Assembly (NCBI GenBank): GCA_019240015.1
Contig: JAFAZB010000128.1
Coordinates: 1-6,541, forward strand
Length of the DNA stretch: 6,541 bases
Direction of reading: 5' to 3'
DNA from: Solirubrobacterales bacterium
Lineage (GTDB): Bacteria; Actinomycetota; Thermoleophilia; Solirubrobacterales; Solirubrobacteraceae
Below, one piece after another: positions 1-5,022 of the stretch (positions are counted from its first letter, which is position 1; each line of letters starts with the position of its first letter). The position numbers and the translations under genes were made by a program. The notes under the pieces were generated by a model that did no database searches, had not been told where the DNA came from, and saw only the letters and a list, made by a program, of their open reading frames with translations.

Positions 1-270
1 GCGATCGAGGCGGCCGCCGCCGGCTGCGCGGTGATCGCCAGCGCCCTCGGCGGGCTGCCGGAGATCATCCACGACCGGCGCACGGGGCGGCTGCTGGCGC
101 CTGGCGATGCCGGCGCCCTCGCCGAGCTCGCCGCGGAGCTCCTGGACGACCCCGCTGAACGTGACCGGCTGGGGGCCGCCGCCGCCCGCGATGTGCGCGA
201 GCGGTTTGCGCCGGCGGCGCTGCTGCGCTCGATCGAGGGGCTTTACGCGCGGATCCGCGGCGAGACCTAG
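1..270 (+). CDS. Glycosyltransferase family 4 (GT-B fold), C-terminal end only
   Basis: The frame is open from the first base and ends at TAG 268-270, leaving 89 residues of a longer protein. It begins AIEAAAAGCAVIAS and continues GGLPEII. This is the conserved C-terminal nucleotide-sugar site of GT4-type enzymes (usual form EAMAAGxPVVAS..GGxPEII), and the Glu at residue 3 matches the second Glu of the family's E-x7-E motif. Next come the usual NG/TGRLL..GD turn and a helical tail (LAELAAELLDDP..RDRLGAAAARDVRERF) that packs back on the N-terminal domain. Such enzymes move a sugar from a nucleotide donor to a lipid, glycan or small-molecule acceptor. The acceptor cannot be told from this fragment because the N-terminal domain lies outside the window. 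It converges on the rhomboid gene with a 14-nt gap. Confidence 0.88.
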   Translation, partial: AIEAAAAGCAVIASALGGLPEIIHDRRTGRLLAPGDAGALAELAAELLDDPAERDRLGAAAARDVRERFAPAALLRSIEGLYARIRGET

Positions 271-293
271 GCGGCGCGCCGGCGCTAGCCGCC
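270..293. terminator. Possible hairpin between convergent genes
   Basis: GGCGGC (270-275) and GCCGCC (288-293) are complementary around a 12-nt interval that is itself largely palindromic (GCGCCGGCGC, 276-285). It sits exactly where the glycosyltransferase and the rhomboid gene converge, overlapping both stop codons. There is no T tract on either side, so a bidirectional terminator role is only a suggestion. GC-rich DNA forms such stems by chance. Confidence 0.2.
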
Positions 294-1130
294 GAACCCG
301 ATCCCGTTCGGCGTCAGTCCGGTTGAGCCGGCCACCGCGATTGCGCCGGCGACGCTCACCACGGCGACCAGCAGGCAGCCCATCAGCGCCGCCGCTGGCA
401 GCCGGCGTCGCTCGTCGAGCTGGATGATCAGCGCGCCGGCGATCGCGCCGCCCACAAGGCCGCCCAGGTGTCCGCCGACCGAGATCCCCTTGACGCTCAG
501 CGAGAAAACGAGGTTGATCAGCAGGATCAGCCCGAGGCCGCTTTGCCAGATCGAGATCCGACGCTCCCGGGCCACCACGATCAGCGCCCCGAGGATCCCG
601 AAGCACGCCCCCGACGCCCCGACCGTCGGCACATCGGGCTGGAACAGCAGCGCCCCGAACGACCCCGCCAGCAGCGAGGCGAGGTACACCGCGGCGAAGT
701 TCAGCCTCCCGATCGCGGGCTCCAGGATCTGCCCCATGAAGAACAGGAACACCATGTTGAACAGGATGTGGAGCAGCCCATCGTGCATGAAACCGGCGGT
801 CACGAGCCGCCAGTACTCGTGGCTTTGGGTGATGTCGGGGCCGTACAGATAGCCGTGGTTGAACACCGATCCGCCTCCGCCACCGCCCAGCGGGGCGCCG
901 CTCGCGGTCTCGGCGATGAACGCGATCACGTTGATCGCGATCAGCACCTGGGTGACGAGCGGGGTGGTGGGCCGTGAGCGGAGCGTCTTGACCTTGGTGC
1001 GCTCGCGCGCGCACTCGGGGCAGCGCATCCCGACCGGGGTTGGGGTCATGCAGTCGGGGCAGATGGGCCGCCCACACGACGAACACGAGACACCGGTCTC
1101 GCGCGAAGTGTGGCGGTAGCAGACGGCCAT
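285..1130 (-). CDS. Rhomboid-family intramembrane serine protease with N-terminal zinc-finger domain
   Basis: The protein has 281 residues and starts at ATG 1130-1128; no clear Shine-Dalgarno sequence is seen. Residues 4-40 hold C4..H7, C16xxC19, C24xxC27 and C37xxC40, a B-box/zinc-ribbon-like metal-binding domain often found in front of actinobacterial rhomboids. Membrane helices follow from about residue 57. Rhomboid hallmarks are present: W107-R108 in the first loop, H121xxxN125 in the second helix, the nucleophile S173 in GASG (171-174), and the catalytic H221 in GGHLGG. The Ser-His dyad and the oxyanion-hole His/Asn are therefore intact and the enzyme is probably active, cutting transmembrane segments of client proteins within the membrane. 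The tail (about 246-281) has a further hydrophobic helix and a Gly-rich end. It is the last gene of the minus-strand cluster, 43 nt after the single-pass membrane protein gene, which is an obvious candidate client or partner. The natural substrate is not known from sequence. Confidence 0.95.
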   Translation of the reverse strand: MAVCYRHTSRETGVSCSSCGRPICPDCMTPTPVGMRCPECARERTKVKTLRSRPTTPLVTQVLIAINVIAFIAETASGAPLGGGGGGSVFNHGYLYGPDITQSHEYWRLVTAGFMHDGLLHILFNMVFLFFMGQILEPAIGRLNFAAVYLASLLAGSFGALLFQPDVPTVGASGACFGILGALIVVARERRISIWQSGLGLILLINLVFSLSVKGISVGGHLGGLVGGAIAGALIIQLDERRRLPAAALMGCLLVAVVSVAGAIAVAGSTGLTPNGIGFGG

Positions 1131-1173
1131 CGTGGGGTGACCGTAGCAGCGGCCCGCTACGGATCCGGCGACT

Positions 1174-1536
1174 TCAGCGGGACCGCTGGCGCCCGGGCAG
1201 GATCCTGCGAGCCTCCTGGGCGACGTCGTGCAGGGTCCGCTCGGCGAGCTCGAGCACGCCGGAGGATTGCTGCTTGCGAGCCCGATGCCGGCGTCGCACC
1301 CTGAGCACCACGAGCGCGGTGCCGGCGCCCGCTCCTACCACGACCGCCGCCGCGGGCCGCACCCAGTTCCGCGGGTCGCGCATCGCCGAGAGCTCCCACG
1401 CCTCGAGCTCGTCATGGGCGAGTTCCTTGAGGTTGATCAGCGTCGTCTCCAGCCGCGCGGCGAGGTCCTCGGGCGGATCGACCGGCGTCAGGGCCTGGCG
1501 CAGCAGGGCCTCGAAATCCGTCGCGCCGGTGCTCAC
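1174..1536 (-). CDS. Small single-pass membrane protein, translationally coupled to the sigma factor; candidate sigma-factor partner
   Basis: The protein has 120 residues and starts at GTG 1536-1534, which overlaps the sigma factor stop codon as GTGA (1533-1536). I do not recognise a named family. Residues 1-55 are soluble and acidic, with a helical stretch (VDPPEDLAARLETTLINLKEL, about 19-39). One hydrophobic segment spans about 61-79 (PAAAVVVGAGAGTALVVL), followed at once by a very basic run (RVRRRHRARK, 79-88) and an amphipathic C-terminal helix (about 94-113). The positive-inside rule places the C-terminus in the cytoplasm and the N-terminus outside, though Arg residues also flank the N-terminal side, so topology is uncertain. 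There is no HxxxCxxC zinc anti-sigma motif. Coupling to an ECF sigma gene makes a regulatory partner the natural guess, but that rests on position only. The frame is probably real: it has a strong RBS, a coupled start and a coherent membrane-protein layout. Confidence 0.72.
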   Translation of the reverse strand: MSTGATDFEALLRQALTPVDPPEDLAARLETTLINLKELAHDELEAWELSAMRDPRNWVRPAAAVVVGAGAGTALVVLRVRRRHRARKQQSSGVLELAERTLHDVAQEARRILPGRQRSR

Positions 1537-2135
1537 GGGCCCTCCTCCCCCGCCTCGAGCGCGCCGGCAGCACCGGTCACCGCGGAGCCCACCGCCTCGC
1601 CGGTGGCCTCGCCGACGATCCCCTCGAGCTGGCGGATCGCCCGGTGCAGGAGAACCTTCGTCGCACCGTCGGTGCGGCCCAGGGCGCGTGCGATTTCGCG
1701 GTTGTCCATCCCCAGCGCGAAGCGCATGATCAGCGCCTCCCGCCGGTCATCGGGCAGCTGCGAGACACCCTCGAGGATCGACTTGAGCTCCTCGCGCCCT
1801 TCCACCAGCGACTCGGTGGTATGCGGTGCCGAGATCATCCCGGCGTCCTCGATCGCCGACTGCGGCTTGCGGGCGCGGTCGCGATAGAAGTTCGCCGCCA
1901 GGTTGTGGGCGATGCGGATGAGCCACGGGCGCAGCGGCCGCCCGTCGGACTCGCGCAGCGCGCGCTCGAAGTGGCGATAGGCCTGTAGGAACGTCTGCTC
2001 GGTGAGATCTTCGGCGTCGTAGTGGTTCCCCACCCGGTAGTAGCTGTATGAGTAGACATCGCGCAGATGCGCTCGGTACAGATCGGTGAAGCGAGCGTCC
2101 AGCTCGGCCTTGCTGTGGGGTGCGTCATCGGCCAC
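1533..2135 (-). CDS. ECF-type RNA polymerase sigma factor (sigma-70 family)
   Basis: With the GTG at 2135-2133 as start, the product has 200 residues. Region 2 covers about 16-88 (FTDLYRAHLRDVYSYSYYRV.., DAEDLTEQTFLQAYRHF at 40-56, then WLIRIAHNLAANFYRDRAR), which melts and contacts the -10 element. Region 4 covers about 116-172 (LPDDRREALIMRFALGMDNREIARALG..), with the helix-turn-helix at about 143-166 for the -35 element. Region 3 is absent, as in ECF factors. A Gly/Ala/Glu-rich tail (about 173-200) follows. The frame stays open upstream but would run inside the gpsA-like domain. The only in-frame ATG/GTG/TTG between the gpsA stop (2158) and region 2 is this GTG. An AAGG lies about 15 nt upstream, rather far for a good RBS, so translation may depend on ribosomes arriving from the gene above. 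The gap to that gene is 22 nt. It overlaps the next gene as GTGA, and there is no canonical anti-sigma gene beside it. Confidence 0.92.
   Translation of the reverse strand: MADDAPHSKAELDARFTDLYRAHLRDVYSYSYYRVGNHYDAEDLTEQTFLQAYRHFERALRESDGRPLRPWLIRIAHNLAANFYRDRARKPQSAIEDAGMISAPHTTESLVEGREELKSILEGVSQLPDDRREALIMRFALGMDNREIARALGRTDGATKVLLHRAIRQLEGIVGEATGEAVGSAVTGAAGALEAGEEGP
1541..1550 (-). promoter_or_regulatory. Strong Shine-Dalgarno sequence for the small membrane protein
   Basis: On the minus strand GGGGAGGAGG ends 4 nt before the GTG at 1536, inside the last codons of the sigma factor gene. It supports the GTG as the true start and gives the second gene its own strong ribosome entry in addition to coupling. 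Confidence 0.75.
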
Positions 2136-2157
2136 CGCATGCGCAGCGTACCTTCGC

Positions 2158-3822
2158 TCATGCCGCGCGAACAGGGCGCGATCGCTTGCGGCGGGTCGGC
2201 TCGGTGACCGTCTCGGTCCAGCGCCGAGGCTCGAGCCGGCCCTCCACGAGTGCCGCCAGCCGCTCGAGTGCGGGCGCCTCGAGCCGCGCATCCCGGGCCG
2301 CGCCGGCGAGCAGCGGCACCGAGTCGACCGCCTCCGCGGTCCGGCCGAGCAGCGCCCCGATCTCCCGCGCGGGGACCCCTTGCGCGAGCAGCTCGCCGGC
2401 GCGCCTCGTACGCGACTCGGCGGCCACCACGGTGGCGACCAGGTCGCCCGCGCCGGCCAGCCCTGTGAACGTCTCCGGACGGCCGCCGCGCACGCGAGCA
2501 AGCGCGTCGACCTCGGCGAATACCTTGCCCGCCGCGGCGCCGGCCACGCTCGGCCCGGCCGGCGAAGCGGCCGCTGCTGCCAGCACCGCCGCGTGCTTGG
2601 CGCACCCTGCGAGCTCCACGCCGGTCACGTCGGAAGTGATCGTGACGTCGAGCCTGGCGGCCCCGAGCGCGTCCGCGAGCTGGCGGGCAAAGCCCAGGTG
2701 CAGCGAGCCGAGCACGACCGAGGCGCCGTGCTCGAGCACCTCGCTGGCCTGCGCCGGGCCGCCGAGCACGGCGACTGCGCGGGCATTGCAGCGCTCCGAG
2801 GCGAATGCGGAGGGCAGCGTCCCCAGCGGCGCCACCAGCCCCTGCACGGCGACCAGCACTCCCACCCGGCGGGAGATCCGCTCGCCGTGCGCAGCCAGCA
2901 CGCTCGGCAGCGCGCGTGCCGGAACCGCCAGGCACACCAGGTCGTGACCGCCGAGCTCGAGCTCGGCGGCGCGGCGGACGCGGACCGCGGCCGGCAGCGC
3001 GACACCCGGCAGGTAGCTGGCGTTCTCTCGCGAGCTCGCCAGCGCGCTGGCCTGTTCGCGGGTCCGGCAACCCAGCTCCACCTCGAGCCCGGCTCGCGCC
3101 AGGCAGACCGCGAGGCTAGTGCCCCAGCTGCCCGCACCGATGATCGCCGCGCGCCGGAGCGGCGGTAGTCCTCCCAGCCACTCCCATTGCAGCATCACGC
3201 ACGGCCAGATCCGGTCGGTGACCGCCCCGGCGAGCGCCGGCGAGGGGTTCTCGACCTCCGGGAAGCGCAGGGGACGACCGGCCCGGATGCGGACTTTGCG
3301 CGGTCGGATCCTCCAGCCTGCTCGCACCGCCTCGGTCCCGATCACCGCGACCGGGACCACGGGGGCGCCGGTCTCCAGTGCAAGCCTGCCCACGCCGCGT
3401 TTCGGCTTGCCGAGCGACCCGGGGCGGGTCCTCGTGCCCTCCGGGAAGATCAGCACGATGTCCCCCCGCGCCAGGATCGCCTTCGCCGTCTCGATCGTCT
3501 CGGCGTCGCCGGCGCCGCGATCCACGGGGAAGGCGCCGAGCGCGTTCAGCAGCCACGACTCCCAGCGCCACAGAAACAGCTCCTTCTTGGTGACGTAATA
3601 CATGGGCCGCCGCGCCATCGTCGCGATCACGAACGGATCGAGGAAGCTGCGGTGGTTGGCGGCGACGATCACGGGCCCTTCGGCGGGTATGTGCTCGCGC
3701 CCGATCCGGCTGAGGCGGAAGTAGATGTGGAAGAACGGCTGCAGGATCCCGCGCACCAGCCAGTACACGAGCGGGTTCGCTCCGTGCTCGCGAGCGCGCC
3801 GGTGCAGGCGATCGTGATCCAT
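2158..3822 (-). CDS. PlsC-GpsA fusion: acylglycerol-3-phosphate acyltransferase joined to a divergent glycerol-3-phosphate dehydrogenase
   Basis: One uninterrupted frame of 554 residues (ATG 3822-3820; a TTG 24 nt further up is a less likely start). Residues 1-220 are a PlsC/LPLAT acyltransferase: NHRSFLD at 56-62 (H57, D62 catalytic pair), GAFPVDRG at 96-103, FPEGTR at 126-131 (acyl acceptor phosphate site), VPVAVIG at 156-162. It adds the second acyl chain to lysophosphatidic acid at the inner membrane face. From about 222 a second domain starts (LRRAAIIGAGSWGT, Rossmann NAD(P) motif 229-235) and continues to the end with a GpsA layout (GGPAQASEV, GVELAG, ETFTGLAGAGDL). GpsA reduces dihydroxyacetone phosphate to sn-glycerol-3-phosphate, the start of the same pathway. 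The usual GpsA Lys of the KGxE motif is Gln here (Q327), LKN is AKH (K409, H410), and SRN is SRT (R471, T472); D460 and T464 are kept. The second half may thus be altered or inactive. In many actinomycetes plsC and gpsA are separate adjacent genes, so either fusion or a lost boundary explains this. Confidence 0.88.
   Translation of the reverse strand: MDHDRLHRRAREHGANPLVYWLVRGILQPFFHIYFRLSRIGREHIPAEGPVIVAANHRSFLDPFVIATMARRPMYYVTKKELFLWRWESWLLNALGAFPVDRGAGDAETIETAKAILARGDIVLIFPEGTRTRPGSLGKPKRGVGRLALETGAPVVPVAVIGTEAVRAGWRIRPRKVRIRAGRPLRFPEVENPSPALAGAVTDRIWPCVMLQWEWLGGLPPLRRAAIIGAGSWGTSLAVCLARAGLEVELGCRTREQASALASSRENASYLPGVALPAAVRVRRAAELELGGHDLVCLAVPARALPSVLAAHGERISRRVGVLVAVQGLVAPLGTLPSAFASERCNARAVAVLGGPAQASEVLEHGASVVLGSLHLGFARQLADALGAARLDVTITSDVTGVELAGCAKHAAVLAAAAASPAGPSVAGAAAGKVFAEVDALARVRGGRPETFTGLAGAGDLVATVVAAESRTRRAGELLAQGVPAREIGALLGRTAEAVDSVPLLAGAARDARLEAPALERLAALVEGRLEPRRWTETVTEPTRRKRSRPVRAA
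3169..3175 (-). promoter_or_regulatory. Internal Shine-Dalgarno-like sequence at the PlsC/GpsA junction
   Basis: GGGAGGA on the minus strand lies at the domain junction, 9 nt before the CTC codon (3159-3157) at the place where a stand-alone GpsA would have its start Met (usual form MxxAxIxGAGSWGT; here LRRAAIIGAGSWGT). No ATG, GTG or TTG lies at proper distance. It may be a relic of a formerly separate gpsA gene, or simply the codons for Leu-Gly-Gly, which give this sequence by chance. Confidence 0.35.
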
Positions 3823-3870
3823 CGCACATTGGCGTACCCGTTCCAACGCCGCCCGTTACAGTTGCAGCTG
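3823..3870. promoter_or_regulatory. Short divergent intergenic region
   Basis: 48 nt separate the ATG of the PlsC-GpsA gene (minus) from the chosen TTG of the membrane-protein gene (plus). Promoters for both directions should lie here or reach into the genes. I see no convincing -35/-10 pair and no Shine-Dalgarno sequence in front of either start, so one or both may be leaderless or may start elsewhere. The CAGCTG palindrome (3865-3870) is the only small symmetric element. Confidence 0.35.
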
Positions 3871-4416
3871 TTGACCCCCGGCACGGCCCGCACCCGCACG
3901 CTACGAGGAGCACTCTGCGGCGGGCTCGCCGCCGCGGTGTGGGCGCTCGCACAACCCCTCGACAAGCTCCTGTTTGCGAGCCCCTACGACGATGTAGAGC
4001 TGCTCGGCAAGGCGGTCACCCGTGGCGACGCCTGGTACGCCGCCGGGCTCGCCCTGCACGTCCAGAACGGCGCGCTGTTCGGCGCCGCGTACTCGAACCT
4101 CGCCCCGTTGGTGCCGATCGCGCCCCCCCTTCGCGGCCCGGCCCTGGCGCTGGCCCAGGGATTCGTGTTCTGGCCGCTGGGGGCGCTATCCGATCGCTTT
4201 CACCCCGCGCGCAAGCAGATCCCCGCCTTCGCCGGCAACCGCCGTGCGCTCGCCCAGTCCACCTGGCGCCACCTGGTGTTCGGGATCGTGCTGGGCGAGC
4301 TCGAGCGGCGCCTCAACGCCACCTCCGATCCGCTTGGGCCCGAGCCAAAGCCGGACTTCTCAAGCAACGGCCACGGCAACATCGAGCACGCAGCGACCGC
4401 CGGTCCGGCTTCCTGA
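3871..4416 (+). CDS. Hypothetical multi-pass membrane protein
   Basis: The frame ends at TGA 4414-4416. I place the start at TTG 3871, giving 181 residues beginning MTPGTARTRTLRGAL, because the hydrophobic N-terminus follows directly. A TTG at 3862 and a GTG at 3814 inside the divergent gene are alternatives, and none has a good RBS. I do not recognise the family. Hydrophobic or amphipathic stretches lie at about 11-30, 55-75 (WYAAGLALHVQNGALFGAAY), 77-104 (ending ALAQGFVFWPLG) and 131-147 (STWRHLVFGIVLGELERRL). Three or four short membrane helices are plausible, with a hydrophilic tail from about 150 (Pro, Ser, Asn, Gly). Trp, His and Asn inside the hydrophobic parts (HVQNG, WRH) suggest a functional core. 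Its reading direction and lack of neighbours on the plus strand make it a single-gene unit ahead of the tRNA. The frame is probably real, since the composition is that of a membrane protein and not of a shadow frame, but the function is unknown. Confidence 0.68.
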   Translation: MTPGTARTRTLRGALCGGLAAAVWALAQPLDKLLFASPYDDVELLGKAVTRGDAWYAAGLALHVQNGALFGAAYSNLAPLVPIAPPLRGPALALAQGFVFWPLGALSDRFHPARKQIPAFAGNRRALAQSTWRHLVFGIVLGELERRLNATSDPLGPEPKPDFSSNGHGNIEHAATAGPAS

Positions 4417-4476
4417 GCACACCGCTCGCCCGCCCCGCCTTCACCCCCCGGCCCCGTGCGACACTGAACCCCGCTC

Positions 4477-4549
4477 GCCCGCCTAGCTCAACTGGCAGAG
4501 CACTTCACTTGTAATGAAGAGGTTCGGGGTTCGAGTCCCCGGGCGGGCT
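4477..4549 (+). tRNA. tRNA-Thr (anticodon TGT)
   Basis: Full cloverleaf. The acceptor stem GCCCGCC (4477-4483) pairs perfectly with GGCGGGC (4542-4548). The D arm is GCTC/GAGC (4486-4489, 4498-4501) with loop AACTGGCA. The anticodon stem CTTCA/TGAAG (4503-4507, 4515-4519) closes the loop CTTGTAA, which gives anticodon TGT at 4510-4512 and reads ACA and related Thr codons. The T arm is CGGGG/CCCCG (4525-4529, 4537-4541) with loop TTCGAGT. The discriminator base is T4549. CCA is not encoded and must be added after transcription. The 60-nt upstream gap has only a weak -10-like GACACT (4460-4465) at a suitable distance. Confidence 0.97.
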
Positions 4550-4567
4550 TGGGGGTTGGGGGTCAGC

Positions 4568-4590
4568 GCGAGGCTTAGCCTCGCTTGTAT
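4568..4590 (+). terminator. Hairpin terminator of the tRNA-Thr transcript
   Basis: GCGAGGC (4568-4574), loop TTA, GCCTCGC (4578-4584) form a perfect 7-bp stem, followed by TTGTAT. It lies 18 nt behind the tRNA. The T run is short, as is common in high-GC genomes. A further copy of GCGAGGC stands at 4591-4597 and could give an alternative pairing with the 3' arm. Confidence 0.6.
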
Positions 4591-4692
4591 GCGAGGCACC
4601 ATGTGCGCGCGATCGAACCGCGTGGGTACGCCCGGGCCCCTGCACGAGACCCCAAACTGCCCACTCCGGCTGCACCGGCGTCCTTCACGCCT

Positions 4693-4780
4693 CGTCCCGC
4701 ACCGACCCCCGCTCCGCACCCGACCCCCCGCTCCGCACCGACCTCCGCTCCGCACCGACCGCCGCTCCCGACCCCGGCTC
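4693..4780. repeat. Imperfect tandem repeat, period about 17 bp
   Basis: Unit CGCTCCGCACCGACCTC in about five head-to-tail copies: 4693-4709 (CGTCCCGCACCGACCCC), 4710-4728 (19 bp, two extra C), 4729-4745, 4746-4762, and a degenerate copy 4763-4780. The two middle copies differ only near the last base. There are no spacers, so this is not a CRISPR. It is non-coding and looks like a small minisatellite made by slippage. Confidence 0.75.
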
Positions 4781-4833
4781 TCCCCCCGGCCCTCCCCCGA
4801 TCGACAAAGAGTGACCACAGGTGTGCCCCTTCC

Positions 4834-4863
4834 GGGGGGTGGGTGCGTGGGGGTGGCTGTGGG
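4834..4863 (+). other. G-quadruplex motif
   Basis: Four G runs on the plus strand: G6 (4834-4839), G3 (4841-4843), G5 (4849-4853), G3 (4861-4863), with loops of 1, 5 and 7 nt. This satisfies the G3+N1-7 rule. It lies about 160 nt before the SDR start. The C-rich stretch at 4782-4798 could instead pair with these G runs in a transcript. Confidence 0.5.
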
Positions 4864-4893
4864 CGATGTAGTCGGACCCACCCCCTCACGCGA

Positions 4894-4914
4894 CCCTCGC
4901 GCGAGGGATATTTT
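4894..4914 (+). promoter_or_regulatory. Perfect 14-bp palindrome followed by ATATTTT
   Basis: CCCTCGCGCGAGGG (4894-4907) is a perfect inverted repeat, directly followed by ATATTTT (4908-4914), the most AT-rich spot of the region. It reads in two ways. As RNA it is a hairpin (CCCTC, loop GCGC, GAGGG) with a T-rich tail, that is, a terminator for transcripts from the left. As DNA it could be a dimeric repressor operator (TetR-like size) about 115 nt ahead of the SDR start. Sequence alone does not decide. Confidence 0.45.
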
Positions 4915-5010
4915 GATCGTCGCGCGGGGCGGCATCCGCCGTCCCGCGAGCGCTCGGTACACGACCGTGCGGAAGGGTAGTCACAGAGCATTTGTCGTGG
5001 TGCGGTCGAC

Positions 5011-5016
5011 GGAGGT
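5011..5016 (+). promoter_or_regulatory. Ribosome binding site of the SDR gene
   Basis: GGAGGT lies 6 nt before ATG 5023, an ideal spacing. It fixes the SDR start. Confidence 0.85.
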
Positions 5017-5022
5017 GTCTGG

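Larger units (their letters stand above)
4550..5022. other. 473-nt region without a recognisable gene
   Basis: From the tRNA 3' end to the SDR start no frame on either strand looks like a protein. The open frames here are Pro/Arg/Ser/Gly-rich low-complexity translations without start signals, and one of them runs through the tRNA. The region is strongly strand-biased: about 4640-4800 is C-rich on the plus strand and about 4834-4863 is G-rich. It contains a tRNA terminator hairpin, a tandem repeat, a G-quadruplex motif, a perfect palindrome and, at its end, the SDR ribosome binding site; these are listed separately. The promoter of the SDR gene is expected in its last 150 bases, but no clear -35/-10 pair is visible. 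Confidence 0.7.

Noticed and set aside
2136..2501. N-terminal extension of the sigma factor to 322 residues
   Set aside because: The extra residues overlap the gpsA-like domain and are Arg/Ser/Pro-rich; sigma region 2 begins properly after the GTG at 2135.
1835..3070. 411-codon minus-strand open frame overlapping gpsA and the sigma gene
   Set aside because: Arg/Ala/Gly-rich translation with no domain in its gpsA-overlapping part; it is an off-frame reading of real genes, common in GC-rich DNA.
3844..3846. TTG as start of the PlsC-GpsA protein
   Set aside because: It adds only 8 residues, has no Shine-Dalgarno sequence, and an ATG follows at 3822 at the usual N-terminus of this PlsC type; not fully excluded.
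3187..3870. Long upstream extension of the plus-strand membrane-protein frame
   Set aside because: It is antisense to the PlsC domain, has a Pro/Arg/His-rich shadow composition, and the hydrophobic N-terminus starts only after 3871.
4477..4600. Integration (att) site at the tRNA 3' end
   Set aside because: No integrase gene and no direct repeat of the tRNA 3' end were seen in the window.
4693..4780. CRISPR-like array
   Set aside because: The units adjoin each other without spacers, are only 17 bp long, and no cas gene is present.
4483..4962. 159-codon minus-strand frame over the tRNA and repeats
   Set aside because: It contains the tRNA in antisense and low-complexity Gly/Arg repeats; a known type of false gene.
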